Below, in pieces: positions 42,733 to 51,557 of a stretch of 64,000 bases of DNA. How positions within the stretch are numbered: the stretch's first letter is position 1; every line of letters starts with the position of its first letter. The notes under the pieces were generated by a model. It ran no database searches, was not told the origin of the DNA, and worked only from the letters and a program-made list of their open reading frames with translations. The stretch covers positions 1,302,001 to 1,366,000 of the forward strand of contig NZ_CP095487.1 in assembly GCF_023028345.1 (NCBI RefSeq), written 5' to 3'. Position numbers and translations under genes: made by a program. The DNA is from Halorientalis marina. GTDB lineage: Archaea > Halobacteriota > Halobacteria > Halobacteriales > Haloarculaceae.

Positions 42733-43662
42733 ATGGCCTTCCCGATCCGTGTTAACGACGTCATGAGCAGTCCCGTCGAAACCGCTACGCCCGACCTCAC
42801 GGCCAGGGACGCCGCGAATCGGTGTCTCGAAGCCGAAGTCGGCTCGCTCGTCGTCGTCGACGACGGGTCCGTCGCCGGTATCGTCACGAGCGACGACTTC
42901 ATGGCGCTGCTCGGCACGACCGCCGACCCCGGAACACGACCGCTGTCATCGTTCATGTCGGCCGACGTGGTGACGGTCGAGGCCAGCGCGACCGTCGGCG
43001 ACGCCGTCGAAACCATGTTCGAACACGACATCGCCCGCCTGGTGGTCCTCGACGACGGCGATCTGGCCGGGGTCGTCAGCACCGACGACGTCCTCCGGCA
43101 CGTGCCACAGATCCTCCAGCGCGCGGAAGTCAGTCGGGACGAGCCCCGGAGTCACGAGTTCTACGCTCGCCAGGAGACCGCCTACGACGAGGCCGACTGG
43201 GAGGTGACGAGCGAGGGGCTCTCGGACGAGTCCGTCTCCGTCGGGGACCGCGTCGAGTTCTCGAAGACCATCCGCGAAGGGGACGTGCGGACCTTCGCCG
43301 CCGCCAGCGGCGACACGAACCGTCTCCACCTCGACGAGGAGTACGCCAGCCAGACGCGGTTCGGCCGGCGGATCGTCCACGGGACCCTCGTGAGCGGCCT
43401 CATCAGCGCCGCGCTGGCACGCCTCCCCGGGGTCACGATCTACGTCTCACAGGACCTCTCCTTTCTCGGCCCGGCCGAGATCGGTGACCGGCTGACCGCG
43501 GTCTGTGAGATCGTCGACGACCTCGGGCGGAACAAGTACCAGCTCACGACGGACGTGGTCGACGCCGATGGCGAATCGGTCGTCGAGGGACAGGCCGCCG
43601 TCCTCATCGACGAGACGCCGGATACGGGGGAGGTCACCGTCGAAGCCGTGGCAAGTGCCTGA
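42733..43662 (+). CDS. CBS-domain pair fused to a MaoC-type hydratase domain
   Basis: The 309-residue protein has two CBS domains (residues about 8-60 and 70-125, with VNDVMSSPVETATPDL and LSSFMSADVVTVEASA). A linker of about 30 residues follows, then a MaoC hot-dog domain (about 175-300) with FAAASGDTNRLHLDEEYA holding the catalytic Asp and His and then GRRIVHGTLVSGLI. Family knowledge: CBS pairs bind adenyl nucleotides, and MaoC domains hydrate (R)-enoyl-CoA. The fusion implies nucleotide-gated enzyme activity. It sits inside a cluster of stress genes. Confidence 0.88.
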   Translation: MAFPIRVNDVMSSPVETATPDLTARDAANRCLEAEVGSLVVVDDGSVAGIVTSDDFMALLGTTADPGTRPLSSFMSADVVTVEASATVGDAVETMFEHDIARLVVLDDGDLAGVVSTDDVLRHVPQILQRAEVSRDEPRSHEFYARQETAYDEADWEVTSEGLSDESVSVGDRVEFSKTIREGDVRTFAAASGDTNRLHLDEEYASQTRFGRRIVHGTLVSGLISAALARLPGVTIYVSQDLSFLGPAEIGDRLTAVCEIVDDLGRNKYQLTTDVVDADGESVVEGQAAVLIDETPDTGEVTVEAVASA

Positions 43663-43751
43663 GTCGCCGGCCGCCACGCGCCGACGAACCCCGTGTCCCG
43701 TCGCACACCGGTAACCGGGCGTGCTCTCCCACGATGTCACATGCGTGCACA

Positions 43752-43760
43752 CATATTTTA
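43752..43760 (+). promoter_or_regulatory. TATA box for the FMN split-barrel gene
   Basis: CATATTTTA lies 27-35 bases before the ATG at 43787. Confidence 0.5.
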
Positions 43761-43786
43761 CCAGTCAGAACGAACTATCGACTGGG

Positions 43787-44272
43787 ATGACAGTCGACGA
43801 ACTCGGTGAGTACGGAATGGATCGAATGGACGACGAGGAGATAACGGGATTTCTCTCGGCGCGAAACATGGGGGTGCTCGGCCTCCCGACGGCGGCCGAA
43901 CCGTACCTGTTGCCGATGTCCTACGGGTTCGCGGGGGGAAGGAGCCTCTACTTTCTCTACGTAGTCGGGGCAGACAGTCGGAAGGCGGATCTGTCGGCGG
44001 GTGCCGACAATGCCAGTTTCCTCGTCTACAGCGCCGAGACGATGTTCAACTGGGAGAGCGTGCTCCTGGAGGGAACGCTCCACGAACTGTCGACCGGGAA
44101 GCGAGCGGAACTCGAAGATGCGGCGATCCCGGGGTGGCGGCCGGAACTGTTCCAGGCGGCGAGCGAGAGCGAGGAGACGCTCATCTACGAGTTCAGGATC
44201 GAGGAGTGGGCCGGGGTGCGACACACCGGCCTCCCGCCGGGACTGGCCGAGGACAGCGGCGAATCGGCCTGA
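43787..44272 (+). CDS. pyridoxamine 5'-phosphate oxidase-like FMN split-barrel protein
   Basis: The 161-residue protein reads MTVDELGEYGMDRMDDEEIT, then FLSARNMGVLGLPTAAEPYL and LLPMSYGFAGGRSLYFLYVV, the opening strands of a PNPOx-type split barrel. A second part has NWESVLLEGTLHELS and ends YEFRIEEWAGVRHTGLP. Such proteins bind FMN, F420 or haem; the sequence does not decide which. ATG 43787 fits the TATA box. The gene lies between the CBS-MaoC fusion and the tandem usp gene. Confidence 0.8.
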   Translation: MTVDELGEYGMDRMDDEEITGFLSARNMGVLGLPTAAEPYLLPMSYGFAGGRSLYFLYVVGADSRKADLSAGADNASFLVYSAETMFNWESVLLEGTLHELSTGKRAELEDAAIPGWRPELFQAASESEETLIYEFRIEEWAGVRHTGLPPGLAEDSGESA

Positions 44273-44344
44273 CGGCCGGCGGGGGACGGCCACTCCGGCG
44301 GATGGCCCACGGGTGGTCCCGCGGTCCGGGAATGGCAACGTAGG

Positions 44345-44350
44345 TATAAA
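44345..44350 (+). promoter_or_regulatory. canonical TATA box for the tandem usp gene
   Basis: TATAAA lies 34-39 bases before the ATG at 44384. It is the clearest consensus TATA box in the window and suggests strong or inducible transcription. Confidence 0.6.
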
Positions 44351-44383
44351 TCCGCCGGTGTGCAATGTCCGGTAGAGGAACAT

Positions 44384-45268
44384 ATGTACGACACGATCCT
44401 CGTCCCGACCGACGGCAGCGAGCACGCGGTCAGGGCGGCCGACCACGCACTGTACTTCGCGGACGCGTTCGACGCTGTCGTCCACGTCGTCAACGCGGTC
44501 GACATTCAGGCCGAGGCCGGGCCGTTCGCGGCCGGCGGCGTCGACGACGAGTTCGTCGACCGCCTCACCGAACGAGGTCGGGAGACGGTCGCGGAGATCG
44601 AGGCGACGGTGGACGCGAGCGACCGAATCGAGACGGCCGTCGTCGAGGGGCGCCCTGCGGATGCGATCCTCGACTACGCCGAGGACAACGACGCTGACCT
44701 GCTCGCGATGGGGACACACGGCCGGACGGGCGTCAGCCGCTACGTCTGGGGGAGCGTGACCGAACGCGTCGTCCGGCAGGCGCCCGTTCCGGTCCTGACG
44801 GTCCGCGAGACCGACCGGAGCCGGGTCGGCGACGGCTACGACGACGTGCTCGTCCCGACCGACGGCAGCGAGTCGGCGACTGCGGCCGTCGACCACGGGC
44901 TCGCCATCGCGGCGGCCGCCGACGCACGTGTCCACGCGCTCAACGTGATCGACGTCGGTGACGCGGCCACGACCCCCAGTATCTCGCCGCCGACGGAGTT
45001 GCTGACCGACCTCGAATCCGCGGGCCAACGGGCGACCGAGGAGATAGCGGCGCGCGCACGTGACGCGGGACTCGACGCCGTCACCGAGATTCGCGAGGGG
45101 TACCCGGCGGACGACGTGCTGGCCTACGCCGACGAGAACGACGTCGACCTGGTGGCGATGGGGACGCAGGGGCGGACCGGCCTCAATCGATACCTCCTGG
45201 GGAGCACGGCCGAGCGGGTCATCAGACACGCCGAGGTGCCGGTCGTCGCGGTCAACACGCGGGAGTGA
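44384..45268 (+). CDS. tandem universal stress protein (two Usp domains)
   Basis: The 294-residue protein has two full Usp domains, starting MYDTILVPTDGSEHAV and YDDVLVPTDGSESAT. Each has an intact ATP-binding motif (GTHGRTGVSRYVWGS and GTQGRTGLNRYLLGS). Family knowledge: tandem Usp proteins with this motif bind ATP, and some mediate dormancy or hypoxia responses. The P2-type ATPase gene follows 64 bases later on the same strand, an arrangement also seen for a mycobacterial Usp and the CtpF pump. Confidence 0.92.
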   Translation: MYDTILVPTDGSEHAVRAADHALYFADAFDAVVHVVNAVDIQAEAGPFAAGGVDDEFVDRLTERGRETVAEIEATVDASDRIETAVVEGRPADAILDYAEDNDADLLAMGTHGRTGVSRYVWGSVTERVVRQAPVPVLTVRETDRSRVGDGYDDVLVPTDGSESATAAVDHGLAIAAAADARVHALNVIDVGDAATTPSISPPTELLTDLESAGQRATEEIAARARDAGLDAVTEIREGYPADDVLAYADENDVDLVAMGTQGRTGLNRYLLGSTAERVIRHAEVPVVAVNTRE

Positions 45269-45332
45269 CCGCCCTGGTCTTCGGCCTGCCTGTTGGAAAA
45301 ATCACAAGACAATCGCCTGCGACCAGCCACCA

Positions 45333-47891
45333 GTGACCGACGCACATCGCCGATCCACCGAAGAGGTGTTCGACGAGCTTGAGACGGACGCGGAGGGGCT
45401 GTCGTCCGACGAGGCTCGCCGGCGACTCGATACACGCGGGCCCAACGAGTTCGCCCGCGGGACGACCCGGTCGCCCCTCCGGATCTTCGTCGCGCAGTTC
45501 GACAGCGCTCTCATCTGGGTGCTGGTCGTCGCGGCGGTCCTCTCGGTCTGGGCCGGGCACACCGTCGACGCAGTGCTCATCGTCGTCATCGTCGTCGCGA
45601 ACGGCGCCTTCGGCTTCGTGCAGGACTACCGGGCCGAGCAGAGCCTCGACGCGCTCCGGGAACTGACCGTCCCGACCGCGACGGTCAGACGGGACGGGGA
45701 GCCGACGGCGGTCGACGCGACCGAGGTGGTGCCCGGTGACGTGGTCGAACTGTCGGACGGCGACGTCGTCCCCGCGGATGGCAGGGTCCTCGACGCCACG
45801 GGGCTGGAGGTCGACGAGGCGGCGCTGACGGGCGAGAGTATGCCGGTGGGGAAGTCGTCGGACGCGGTCGACCCCGAGACGCCGCTGGCCGAGCGGACCT
45901 CGATGGTGTACAAGGGCACGAACGTCACCAGGGGGCACGGAACGGTCGCCGTCACGGCGACCGGCGAGGACACCGAGATGGGCGCGATCGCCTCGGAACT
46001 GGCGGCGACCGAGGAGACCGACACGCCCCTCCAGCGCGAACTCGACACCCTCGGGCGGAACCTCGGTATCGGGGTCGTTCTCCTGGCGGTCGTCGTGGTG
46101 CCCCTGCTCGTGTTCCGGGGAACCCCCATCGTCGAGACCGGCCTCACTGCGGTTTCGCTGGCGGTGGCCGCGGTCCCCGAGGGGCTGCCCGCCGTCGTGA
46201 CGCTGACGCTCGCGATCGGCGTGCGGAGCATGGCTGACGAGAACGCCCTCGTCCGCCGACTCCCCGCCGTCGAGGCGCTGGGGTCCGTCGACACCATCTG
46301 CACCGACAAGACGGGGACCCTCACCGAAGGGAGCATGACCGTCTCGCGGGTCTGGGTCGACGATACCGTCGTCGACGTGTCCGACGGCCCGGCGGACGAC
46401 GAGTCCGACCGCGTCGACCGCCTGCTCCGGGCCGGGGCGCTGTGCAATGACGCGACGGCCGAGGAGGGCGACCCGACCGAGCGGGCGCTGGTCGCCGGCG
46501 CCGAGACCGCGGGCATCGACGTGTCGACGCTGCGCGAGGACAATCCCCGGACCGACGAGGTCCCGTTCTCCTCGGAGCGGAAGTGGATGGGGACGGTCCA
46601 CGGCGACCGCGCCTACGTCAAGGGGGCGCCCGAAGTCGTTCTGGGGAACGCATCGCGCGTGCTCACGGCGGACGGGCCGGCCGCCCTCACCGACGACGTG
46701 GCGGCCCGCATCGAGGAGCGGACGACCGCGTTCGCCGACGACGCCCTCCGGGTGCTGGCGGTGGCGTACACCGACGACCCCGAGGGCATGGAGGACGATC
46801 TCGTGTTCGTCGGGCTGGTCGGGATGATCGACCCGCCGCGGGCGGAGGTCGCCGACGCTATCACCGCGACCAAGCGGGCCGGCATCGACGTGAAGATGAT
46901 CACGGGCGATAACGTTCGGACCGCGGCTGCCATCGCCGGCGAACTCGGCATGGGCGAGGATGTGATGGAGGGCGCGGAGGTCGAGGCGATGGACGACGCG
47001 GAACTCGGGGAGGCGGTCGAGTCCGTCGACGTCTTCGCCCGGACGTCGCCCGAGCACAAGGTGCGTATCCTCCGGGCGCTCCAGGACAACGGCCACGTCG
47101 TCGCGATGACCGGCGACGGAGTCAACGACGCCCCGGCGCTGAAAAACGCCGACATCGGGGTCGCGATGGGTGTCCGCGGAACCGACGTGGCGAAACAGGC
47201 CAGCGACGTAGTCCTGCTCGACGACAACTACTCGACGATAGAGCGAGCGGTCGAGCGCGGTCGCGCCATCTTCGACAACATCTGGAAGTTCGTCGCGTAC
47301 CTGCTCTCGGCGAACGTCGCCGAAGTCGCCATCGTGTTCCTCGCGTCGCTCTTTGGCTATCTCATTCTGCCGGCCGTCCAGTTGCTCTGGATCAATCTCC
47401 TCACCGACGGCCTGCCCGCGCTGGCGCTCGGCGCCGATCCGAAAAGCGGCGACGTGATGGAGCGATCCCCGCGCGACCCCGACCGGGGGATCATCGACCG
47501 GGAGATGCTCGCGCTGATCGGCGGGACCGGGGTCGTCACGACCGCCGTGATGCTCGGTGTGATGTTCTACACCCTCGCCGGCGCGGCCGCGGTCACGCCC
47601 TACGCGCTGACGATGGTGTTCACCGGCTTCGTCGTCCTGGAGTTCGGGAAACTGTACGTGGTCCGCTGGCTCCGCGAGACGCCGACGCTCTCGAACCGCT
47701 GGCTCGCCGGTGCCGTGTCCGTCTCACTACTCCTGCAACTGGCGGTGCTGTACACGCCGCTGAACCGCTACTTCGGGACGGTCCCGCTCGAACTCGGCGA
47801 CTGGGCGCTCCTCGTCGGCGTCCTCGCCGTCTGCCTCCCGCTCTATCTCCTCGTGGCCATCGGCGTCCGGCGACTGCGACCGGCGGGCTGA
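45333..47891 (+). CDS. P2-type cation ATPase (Ca2+-ATPase/CtpF-like)
   Basis: The 852-residue pump starts at GTG 45333. Landmarks are TGESMPVGKSS in the actuator, DKTGTLTEGSM at the phosphorylation site, KGAPE in the nucleotide domain and GDGVNDAPALKNADIG at the hinge. The ion-site residues known from SERCA are present: VAAVPEGLPAVV (M4 Glu), SANVAEVAIVF (M5 Asn and Glu) and WINLLTDGLPALALG (M6 Asn, Thr, Asp). I therefore predict Ca2+ or Mn2+ transport. Upstream usp and downstream usp genes suggest stress control. A weak TATA-like TTGGAAAAATC lies at 45293-45303. Confidence 0.92.
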   Translation: MTDAHRRSTEEVFDELETDAEGLSSDEARRRLDTRGPNEFARGTTRSPLRIFVAQFDSALIWVLVVAAVLSVWAGHTVDAVLIVVIVVANGAFGFVQDYRAEQSLDALRELTVPTATVRRDGEPTAVDATEVVPGDVVELSDGDVVPADGRVLDATGLEVDEAALTGESMPVGKSSDAVDPETPLAERTSMVYKGTNVTRGHGTVAVTATGEDTEMGAIASELAATEETDTPLQRELDTLGRNLGIGVVLLAVVVVPLLVFRGTPIVETGLTAVSLAVAAVPEGLPAVVTLTLAIGVRSMADENALVRRLPAVEALGSVDTICTDKTGTLTEGSMTVSRVWVDDTVVDVSDGPADDESDRVDRLLRAGALCNDATAEEGDPTERALVAGAETAGIDVSTLREDNPRTDEVPFSSERKWMGTVHGDRAYVKGAPEVVLGNASRVLTADGPAALTDDVAARIEERTTAFADDALRVLAVAYTDDPEGMEDDLVFVGLVGMIDPPRAEVADAITATKRAGIDVKMITGDNVRTAAAIAGELGMGEDVMEGAEVEAMDDAELGEAVESVDVFARTSPEHKVRILRALQDNGHVVAMTGDGVNDAPALKNADIGVAMGVRGTDVAKQASDVVLLDDNYSTIERAVERGRAIFDNIWKFVAYLLSANVAEVAIVFLASLFGYLILPAVQLLWINLLTDGLPALALGADPKSGDVMERSPRDPDRGIIDREMLALIGGTGVVTTAVMLGVMFYTLAGAAAVTPYALTMVFTGFVVLEFGKLYVVRWLRETPTLSNRWLAGAVSVSLLLQLAVLYTPLNRYFGTVPLELGDWALLVGVLAVCLPLYLLVAIGVRRLRPAG

Positions 47892-47977
47892 CGCGAATCT
47901 CGCCGGGAGTGACGGTCGGCCCCAGCCCGGTGGTAGCCCGCCGCCACGTCGCTCCCGGTTCCCGGCTCGTGAGAACG

Positions 47978-47987
47978 ACACTAGTGT
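47978..47987. promoter_or_regulatory. palindrome overlapping the usp promoter at 48 kb
   Basis: ACACTAGTGT is a perfect 10-base palindrome whose right end runs into the TATA element GTTATTTG (47986-47993) of the usp gene at 48021. It is an operator candidate. Confidence 0.4.
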
Positions 47988-47993
47988 TATTTG
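47986..47993 (+). promoter_or_regulatory. TATA-like element of the single-domain usp gene
   Basis: GTTATTTG lies 28-35 bases before the ATG at 48021. Confidence 0.45.
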
Positions 47994-48020
47994 ACACTCT
48001 CGCCCCTACTCTCGACTGAG

Positions 48021-48473
48021 ATGTACGACCGAATCCTCCTCCCGACGGACATGAGCCCCGGTGTCGACCGAGCTATCGAACACGCTATCGATGCGGCACA
48101 GCGATACGACGCGGAGCTACACGTTCTCTACGTCGTCGACTCCGATGCGTACAGTTCCTACCCCGGCGACGAGTACGTCCACGAGTTCGAGGGTCTCGAA
48201 ACGGCGCTCGAACAGGCCGGCCGGGAGGCGGTCTCGGAGATCGTCGACCGCGCGGAGACCGCTGATGTGACGACGGAGTCGGTCGTCCGGCACGGTGTCC
48301 CCCACGCCGAAATCCTCGAGTACATCGACGAGGCCGGTATCGGCCTGGCGGTCATCGGCTCGAAAAACCGGTCCGGCGAGTACCGCCGCCTGCTGGGGAG
48401 CGTCGCCGACCGCGTCGCGAACATGGCCGAGCGACCGGTCACTATCGTCAAGACGGCCGTCGACGAGGAGTGA
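48021..48473 (+). CDS. universal stress protein with altered ATP motif
   Basis: The 150-residue protein is one Usp domain starting MYDRILLPTDMSPGVDRAIE. The ATP-type loop reads GSKNRSGEYRRLLGS, so the second glycine of G-2x-G is asparagine. Nucleotide binding may be weaker or lost. The ATG at 48021 has a TATA element at the leaderless distance. It closes the stress-gene cluster. Confidence 0.88.
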   Translation: MYDRILLPTDMSPGVDRAIEHAIDAAQRYDAELHVLYVVDSDAYSSYPGDEYVHEFEGLETALEQAGREAVSEIVDRAETADVTTESVVRHGVPHAEILEYIDEAGIGLAVIGSKNRSGEYRRLLGSVADRVANMAERPVTIVKTAVDEE

Positions 48474-48522
48474 CCGCGGAATACCCGGCGCGTTTTTGTC
48501 GGTGGCGCGCCCGCGTCCGGGT

Positions 48523-49020
48523 ATGTCACTCGCAGAGCGGACTCGGGAGGCCGTCCGGGCCAACCCCTTCCTCTTCGAGGCGTTGCGGGCCGGCGTCTGT
48601 AACTACACGGCCGCCGCGCGCTACCTCGATCTCGGTGCCGACGACGAGGAGGCGGTCGTCGCCGCGCTCCGCCGGTACGCGGCGGACCTGCCCGACTACG
48701 ACCCCGCCGGCCGAAAAGCCCGCGTCTCGATGGAGAGCGGTCTCGCGCGGGCCGATACCGACGAGGGAACCGACCCGCTCCTGGCGGTCGGCGACACCGC
48801 GTTCGCGGCCGGTGGCGGGTCGTTCACCGGACTGCTCGTGAACGGGACCGTCGACGCGACGGTGCTCCGACACGTCCTCGGCGGGCTCGCTGCCGAGGAC
48901 ATCACGGTCGAGGCCGCCGGCGCGACCGAGGACGCGGCGGTCGTCGTCGTGAGTCGGCGCGACGGGGCCGACGCGGTCCGGGTCGTCGAGCGGGCGCTGG
49001 AGACGGTGTCCGGGGAGTGA
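48523..49020 (+). CDS. haloarchaeal protein with HTH-like N-region and ACT-like C-domain
   Basis: The 165-residue protein starts MSLAERTREAVRANPFLFEA. Its first 70 residues are helical and read like a small HTH unit (AGVCNYTAAARYLDLGADDE). The C-terminal half (about 85-160) has the alternating beta-alpha pattern of an ACT domain (LLVNGTVDATVLRHVLGGLA, EDAAVVVVSRRDGADAVRVV). I recall it as a conserved haloarchaeal family, possibly DUF7523. Ligand and function are unknown. A T-rich CGTTTTTG at 48491-48498 may be its promoter. Confidence 0.78.
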   Translation: MSLAERTREAVRANPFLFEALRAGVCNYTAAARYLDLGADDEEAVVAALRRYAADLPDYDPAGRKARVSMESGLARADTDEGTDPLLAVGDTAFAAGGGSFTGLLVNGTVDATVLRHVLGGLAAEDITVEAAGATEDAAVVVVSRRDGADAVRVVERALETVSGE

Positions 49021-49087
49021 AAGGCCGTCGGCAGGCCCCGACTCACGGACCGCCAGCTTGAAACGCTCGCCCGAGTACTCCCCGGTA

Positions 49088-50569
49088 ATGACCCTTCGCG
49101 TGACGAACTCGCTCACCGGCGAGCGCGAGCCGTTCGAGCCCGCGGATCCCGACTCGGTGCTGCTCTACTACTGCGGGCTGACGACCTCCGACCCCCCGCA
49201 CCTGGGCCACGCTCGCGGCTGGGTTCACGTCGACGTCATGCACCGCTGGCTGTCGTGGCTCGGCTACGACGTGCGCCACGTCGAGAACTTCACCGACGTC
49301 AACGAGAAGATCGTCGCCCGCGTCGGCGAGGACGGCGAGAGCGAGGCCGACGTGGCCGAGCACTACATCGGCCAGGTCATCCGCGATATGCGCTCGCTGA
49401 ACCTCCGCCGGGCCGAGGTCTACCCCCGCGTCTCCGAGCACGTCCCCGAGATCGTCGACACCGTCGAGACGCTGGTCGAGACGGGCTACGCCTACGAGGC
49501 CAACGGGTCGGTGTACTTCGACGTGACGACTTTCGAGGACTACGGCAAGCTCTCGAACCAGGACATAGACGAGATCGACGCTCAGGGCGACCCCGACGAA
49601 CAGTCGGAGAAGCGCAACCCCGCCGACTTCGCGCTGTGGAAGGCCGGCGGCGTCGACCCCGGGGCCATCGCCGACCACCAGCACGAGGAAGCGGCCCCGC
49701 CCGAGGAGGCCTGCGAGACGGCCCAGACCTGGGACTCGCCGTGGGGCGAGGGCCGGCCCGGCTGGCACATCGAGTGTTCGGTGATGAGCACGACCCACCT
49801 CGACGACACCATCGACATCCACGTCGGCGGACAGGACCTCGTCTTTCCCCACCACGAGAACGAGATCGCCCAGAGCGAGGCCGCCACTGGGCAGCAGTTC
49901 GCCCGCTACTGGCTCCACGTGGGCCTGCTGGAGACTGCCGACGAAAAGATGTCCTCCTCGCTTGGCAACTTCGCCACCGTCGCGGCGTTCGTCGGCGACC
50001 ACGGCGCGAACGTCGCCCGGACCTTCCTGCTCTCGACGGCGTACAACAACAGCGCGACCTACAGCGAGGAGACGATCACCGAAGCGACGGAACGCTGGGA
50101 GCGACTCGAACGCGGCTACGAACGAACCGTCGAGGTCTGTGACAGCACCGACGCCCGGACGAAGGTCACGGACGAGGCTCTCCGCGACGCGGTCGCAGAC
50201 GCCCGCGACTCGTTCGTCGACGCGATGAACGACGACTTCAACACCCGCGAGGCGACGACGGCTCTCCTCGATCTCGCCGCCGCCGCCAACCGCCACGTCG
50301 ACGACCACGACGAGTACGACTACGTCGCGCTCAGGCGGGCCGTCGAGACGTTCGAGGAGTTCGGCGAGGGCGTCCTCGGCCTCGTCTTCGGCGGCGCGAG
50401 CGAGGGCGAGGTCCGGGTCGCACAGGAACTGGCCGACCTCGTGCTGGCGGTCCGCGAGCGCGAACGCGACGCCGGCAACTACGAGCGCGCCGACGACCTC
50501 CGCGACGAACTCCAGGCGCTCGGTATCAGTATCGAGGACACGGACGACGGTCCTGTCGCGCGGTTCTGA
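49088..50569 (+). CDS. cysS: cysteinyl-tRNA synthetase
   Basis: The 493-residue class I enzyme charges tRNA-Cys. Zinc ligands start at Cys29 ([11 protein letters not shown]), with the HIGH-type motif HLGH (38-41), [20 protein letters not shown] and the KMSKS-type EKMSSSLGN. The C-terminal anticodon-binding domain has normal length. The ATG at 49088 is used. The gene stands alone ahead of the ParA-CheW operon. Confidence 0.95.
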   Translation: MTLRVTNSLTGEREPFEPADPDSVLLYYCGLTTSDPPHLGHARGWVHVDVMHRWLSWLGYDVRHVENFTDVNEKIVARVGEDGESEADVAEHYIGQVIRDMRSLNLRRAEVYPRVSEHVPEIVDTVETLVETGYAYEANGSVYFDVTTFEDYGKLSNQDIDEIDAQGDPDEQSEKRNPADFALWKAGGVDPGAIADHQHEEAAPPEEACETAQTWDSPWGEGRPGWHIECSVMSTTHLDDTIDIHVGGQDLVFPHHENEIAQSEAATGQQFARYWLHVGLLETADEKMSSSLGNFATVAAFVGDHGANVARTFLLSTAYNNSATYSEETITEATERWERLERGYERTVEVCDSTDARTKVTDEALRDAVADARDSFVDAMNDDFNTREATTALLDLAAAANRHVDDHDEYDYVALRRAVETFEEFGEGVLGLVFGGASEGEVRVAQELADLVLAVRERERDAGNYERADDLRDELQALGISIEDTDDGPVARF

Positions 50570-50610
50570 CACGCTCCGCGGGACAGTACAAGGATTGAGA
50601 ATCGGGAGCC

Positions 50611-50620
50611 TATTTTTATA
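50611..50620 (+). promoter_or_regulatory. TATA box for the ParA-CheW operon
   Basis: TATTTTTATA lies 32-41 bases before the ATG at 50652, giving a short leader. Confidence 0.55.
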
Positions 50621-50651
50621 AGCGGGCGTGACCGACTCCCGGTGAGTACAG

Positions 50652-51557
50652 ATGACCGGGGCCGAGGGCCGTCCTGCGGCGATTTGCGTGACGAACGCCA
50701 AGGGCGGGACTGGTAAGACGACGGTGGCGATCAACGTCGCGGGTGCGCTCAACGAGCGAGGGCGGGACGTGCTGTTCGTCGACCTCGACCCCCAGGGCAA
50801 CGCCACGGAGGGGCTCGGACTGGTCGAGGCCTACGACGCCGCGCCGCCGACGCTGTTCGACGTGTTGACCGACCCCGAGCAGCGCGACGCGCTGTCGGAT
50901 ATCGTCGTCTCCCACCCGGAGATGGACGTGGTGCCGAGCAACATCGATATGCTCCAGGCCGAGCACGAGCTGACGCTGGCGAACGTGATGGCGAAACTGG
51001 CCGCGGACCCGACGCTCGATGGCGACCCGGCGGGGCTGGCGCCGCTGACGATCAACGCCGGCCCGTCGACCGTCGAGGGTGACCACGCGCTGGACGCGCT
51101 CCACCTGGCCCTCGCCGAACTGGAGACCGACTACGACTACGTCGTCGTCGACTCCCCGCCCTTTTACGGGCAGTTGACCGACACGGCCATCTACGCGGCC
51201 CGGAACGTCCTGATTCCGGCACTGACGGAGGCCACCTCCGAGCGGGCCATCGAACTCCTGTTCGACCAGATCGCGGCCCTGGAGGACCGGACCGGCATCT
51301 CGATCACCGAACTCGGCGTGGTCGCGAACCGCGTCGAGTCGACCAACGAGGACGAGGAGATGCTCCAGTGGCTCGAGACGGTCTTTTCGGACGTGCCGGT
51401 CTGGGCGGTCCGCAAGCGGGTCGCCCTCCAGCGGTCGTTCTCGCAGGGCGAGTCGCTGTTCCGGTACGACCCGACGGTCGACATGGCGGACGTGTTCACC
51501 GACATCGCGACGACGCTCGACGAGCGCTTCGGCTACGTCGAGGAGGTTACAGCATGA
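50652..51557 (+). CDS. ParA-family (Soj/ParC-like) partition ATPase
   Basis: The 301-residue ATPase has a deviant Walker A motif KGGTGKTT (residues 17-24), VDLDPQGNATEGLG (switch I region) and YVVVDSPPFYGQL (Walker B). Length and order match Soj/ParA. It overlaps a CheW-domain gene by ATGA. Family knowledge: a ParA paralogue called ParC positions chemoreceptor arrays in Vibrio and Rhodobacter. The coupling to CheW points to the same role rather than to plasmid or chromosome partition, and no parB lies next to it. Confidence 0.9.
   Translation: MTGAEGRPAAICVTNAKGGTGKTTVAINVAGALNERGRDVLFVDLDPQGNATEGLGLVEAYDAAPPTLFDVLTDPEQRDALSDIVVSHPEMDVVPSNIDMLQAEHELTLANVMAKLAADPTLDGDPAGLAPLTINAGPSTVEGDHALDALHLALAELETDYDYVVVDSPPFYGQLTDTAIYAARNVLIPALTEATSERAIELLFDQIAALEDRTGISITELGVVANRVESTNEDEEMLQWLETVFSDVPVWAVRKRVALQRSFSQGESLFRYDPTVDMADVFTDIATTLDERFGYVEEVTA
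51542..51547 (+). promoter_or_regulatory. ribosome-binding site of the CheW-domain gene
   Basis: GGAGGT inside the end of the ParA gene lies six bases before the ATG at 51554. Confidence 0.65.
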
